Origin: Candidatus Woesearchaeota archaeon
Lineage (GTDB): Archaea; Nanobdellota; Nanobdellia; SCGC-AAA011-G17; JAGVZF01
DNA: 39,467 nt
Direction: 5' to 3'
Assembly: GCA_016185565.1 (NCBI GenBank)
Contig: JACPNH010000019.1
Span: forward strand, 1 to 39,467
Both the position numbers and the translations under genes were made by a program. The notes under the pieces were generated by a model. It did no database searches, was not told where the DNA came from, and saw only the letters and a program-made list of their open reading frames with translations. Positions 37,646-39,467 of the stretch are shown here, piece by piece. Each line of letters starts with the position of its first letter. Within the stretch, counting starts at the first letter, position 1.

Positions 37646-38449
37646 TTAATAAATAGTAATTGACAATTCTTGTAAGTTTTGCAAGTAAAGAGAAGATGTT
37701 AATGTTATAGTGCATTTTATTTCTTTAGGCGAAACTGGCTGAGTTATGTTTACAGAGAACTTGTAAAGAACAAAATTTTTTGGATTTATCCTGCTATTTA
37801 TACCATCTACTTTATCTAAGCCTTCATCAAAATAATCCTTGAATATAGTGCCTAAATAATTGTCATTGTCTGTAACAGCTATTTTTGTTGTGTCTATGCG
37901 ACAATTAAATAAAGATGTTATTGTATCGGATGTTCTTTCTCCTACATTTGTTATGTATGTTTGAACTGAAGATGCTCCCTTGATACGGAATTGGTTAGCA
38001 CTAGTTTGTTCACAGTTTGTATCTGAACAGGTAAATGAAAATAGATCATTGGTTTTGGTTTCTTTTGTTTTGTGGATTATTAGGTTAGGTGGGCAATTTA
38101 ATCCACAGTCTCTTCCGCATTTTGTTTCATAAGTTGTAAGGTTGCATGCATATTCATCAAGCTCACATTTTTTATTTCCACAACAATTTGCCTTTGTTTC
38201 ATACACGCATGTATTAGTAGTAGGGTTAAATGAGTCTATAGTGCATTCATTTACATCATCACAATTCTTAGTGATATTCTTTACTTGGCAAAACTCGGTG
38301 TTTTCACAGTCAGAACAAGCACAGCTCTCTGTTTTGTCACAGATACCATCTCCGCATATGGTTTTTTCTTCGATATTATTGCAAGCGCTTATAAATAAAA
38401 TACCAAAAATTAGCAAAGCTAATGCCCATTTCGCTTTTTTCATTATCAA
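37646..38449 (-). CDS. Cys-rich putative lipoprotein
   Basis: ISACN lipobox-like; CGDGICDKTESCACSDCENTEFC. Confidence 0.75.
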   Translation of the reverse strand: MIMKKAKWALALLIFGILFISACNNIEEKTICGDGICDKTESCACSDCENTEFCQVKNITKNCDDVNECTIDSFNPTTNTCVYETKANCCGNKKCELDEYACNLTTYETKCGRDCGLNCPPNLIIHKTKETKTNDLFSFTCSDTNCEQTSANQFRIKGASSVQTYITNVGERTSDTITSLFNCRIDTTKIAVTDNDNYLGTIFKDYFDEGLDKVDGINSRINPKNFVLYKFSVNITQPVSPKEIKCTITLTSSLYLQNLQELSITIY

Positions 38450-38493
38450 AATGAATAATTCCTGGTATTTAAAATTTTCTTATTTAAAATGAG

Positions 38494-38567
38494 TGAGGAT
38501 GCCAGGATTTGAACCTGGGTCTTCTGGTCCCAAACCAGAAAGGATAGCCAAGCTACCCCACATCCCC
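38494..38567 (-). tRNA. tRNA-Pro(TGG), no intron
   Basis: GGGGATG/CATCCTC acceptor, TCTGG-TTTGGGA-CCAGA anticodon arm, CCAGG-TTCAAAT-CCTGG. Confidence 0.94.
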
Positions 38568-38633
38568 ATTTAGAAAAGATTCGTGATTAAATATTTATAA
38601 AACTTTTCAAAAAAAGAAATAACTGAAAGTTGA

Positions 38634-39374
38634 TTACTTTTTCTTTTCTTCTTTCTTTTCAGGAGCTTTGGCAACAGTCTCTTTACTTTCTTTACCTTTT
38701 TCTTTTGGAGCAACGGCTTCTTTTGTTTCTTTTCCAAGCTCAGTTTCTTGAGCAATAACTTTCTCTTCTTTGACTTCTTCTTTAGCTGCTGCTTCTTTGG
38801 CCATTCTCTCGAGTTCTTTTTGTATCTTCTCTTGGACTTCTTTAAGTTGTTTTTCGAGAATACTTTTCTTTTCCTCTGAAACATCTGTTTTTATATTTTT
38901 TATTAGATCGTCATAAATGCCTTGATCTATATCTTTATTTACTTCAATAGCAGTTTTTCCTTCCACTAAGACCCCAATTGAATGACAGCTTCCTATAACA
39001 TTTTTAACAGCAGATTTCATGCTATTAACATGCATACTATCAAATTTCATTTTGGCAATTTTAATAACATGCTCTATGGCAAGATTTCCAATTTTATCTT
39101 TATTTGGCATGCCGGATCCTTTTTGAGCGTTTATTTCTTTCTTTATTAGTTCTGATACAGGAGGAGTTCCAATCTCTAGTTCAATGTCTTTTGTTTTTGT
39201 GTCTATTATAACTTTAACTGGTAGTTTCATGCCATCAAAGTCAAGAGTTTTCTCATTGATTTTCTTTATTACTGTAGGTATATCTACTCTTAAAGGACCT
39301 AATGCTTGGCTAAGGGAGGCGTTAGGAACTGCTTTTCCGCCCTCAATCATTAAATCAATTTTCTCCTTGCTCAT
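38634..39374 (-). CDS. rpl11: Ribosomal protein uL11 with long charged C-terminal extension
   Basis: IEGGKAVPNASLSQALGPLRVDIPTVIKKIN...GTPPVSELIKKE; K/E/A-rich tail of about 85 aa. Confidence 0.93.
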   Translation of the reverse strand: MSKEKIDLMIEGGKAVPNASLSQALGPLRVDIPTVIKKINEKTLDFDGMKLPVKVIIDTKTKDIELEIGTPPVSELIKKEINAQKGSGMPNKDKIGNLAIEHVIKIAKMKFDSMHVNSMKSAVKNVIGSCHSIGVLVEGKTAIEVNKDIDQGIYDDLIKNIKTDVSEEKKSILEKQLKEVQEKIQKELERMAKEAAAKEEVKEEKVIAQETELGKETKEAVAPKEKGKESKETVAKAPEKKEEKKK

Positions 39375-39467
39375 TACTTTCCTCCGGCTCTGATTCGCGC
39401 CTTATAACCTTTACTGAATCTATCTTAACTGTTATTGGGATTGGAACAGCTGCTTCAAGCAATTCAA
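39355..39467 (-). CDS. spt5: Transcription elongation factor Spt5, C-terminal fragment cut by window edge
   Basis: ELLEAAVPIPITVKIDSVKVIRRESEPEESNEQGEN*; immediately upstream of uL11 as in other archaea. Confidence 0.8.
   Translation of the reverse strand, partial: ELLEAAVPIPITVKIDSVKVIRRESEPEESNEQGEN

Noticed and set aside
38570-38884. Lys-rich 104-aa ORF overlapping the uL11 gene
   Set aside because: It lies on the same strand in an alternative frame of the low-complexity uL11 tail; likely composition artefact.
1-39467. CRISPR arrays, transposases, integrases or rRNA genes
   Set aside because: No regularly spaced repeats, no recognisable transposase/integrase ORF and no rRNA-like sequence were seen by eye.

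Overview
This is an A+T-rich archaeal chromosome segment, probably from a DPANN lineage (Woesearchaeota/Pacearchaeota-like; the taxon is inferred from gene content only). It carries a dense information-processing backbone: PolB, MAP2, aIF1A, a KH protein, topoisomerase VI B/A, a split MetRS, deoxyhypusine synthase, a short PriS, uS10, eL24, eS28, eL8, FEN1, Trm5-like, HerA-like ATPase, uL11 and Spt5. Accessory or orphan genes are interspersed. The most striking content is not in the ORF track. Seven tRNA genes (Asn, Ile, Gly, Val, initiator Met, Ser, Pro) can be folded by hand, and five are interrupted by about 11 short introns in total. tRNA-Ile(GAT) appears to have four introns: acceptor/position 7-8 boundary, D-loop, 30/31 and 37/38. 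Initiator tRNA-Met has three: 29/30, 37/38 and T-loop 53/54. tRNA-Ser(GGA) has two, tRNA-Val(TAC) has one D-loop intron, and tRNA-Asn(GTT) has one minimal 12-nt intron. Six of the non-canonical introns have a hand-verifiable bulge-helix-bulge (3-nt bulge, 4-bp helix, 3-nt bulge), and removing them restores canonical cloverleaves. Other points of interest are a NadE-like gene split by a single in-frame TAA, a C39/DUF3335-like protein missing its catalytic residues, a stand-alone LAGLIDADG-HTH protein, a frameshifted coiled-coil secreted gene, and small ORFs missed by the track.
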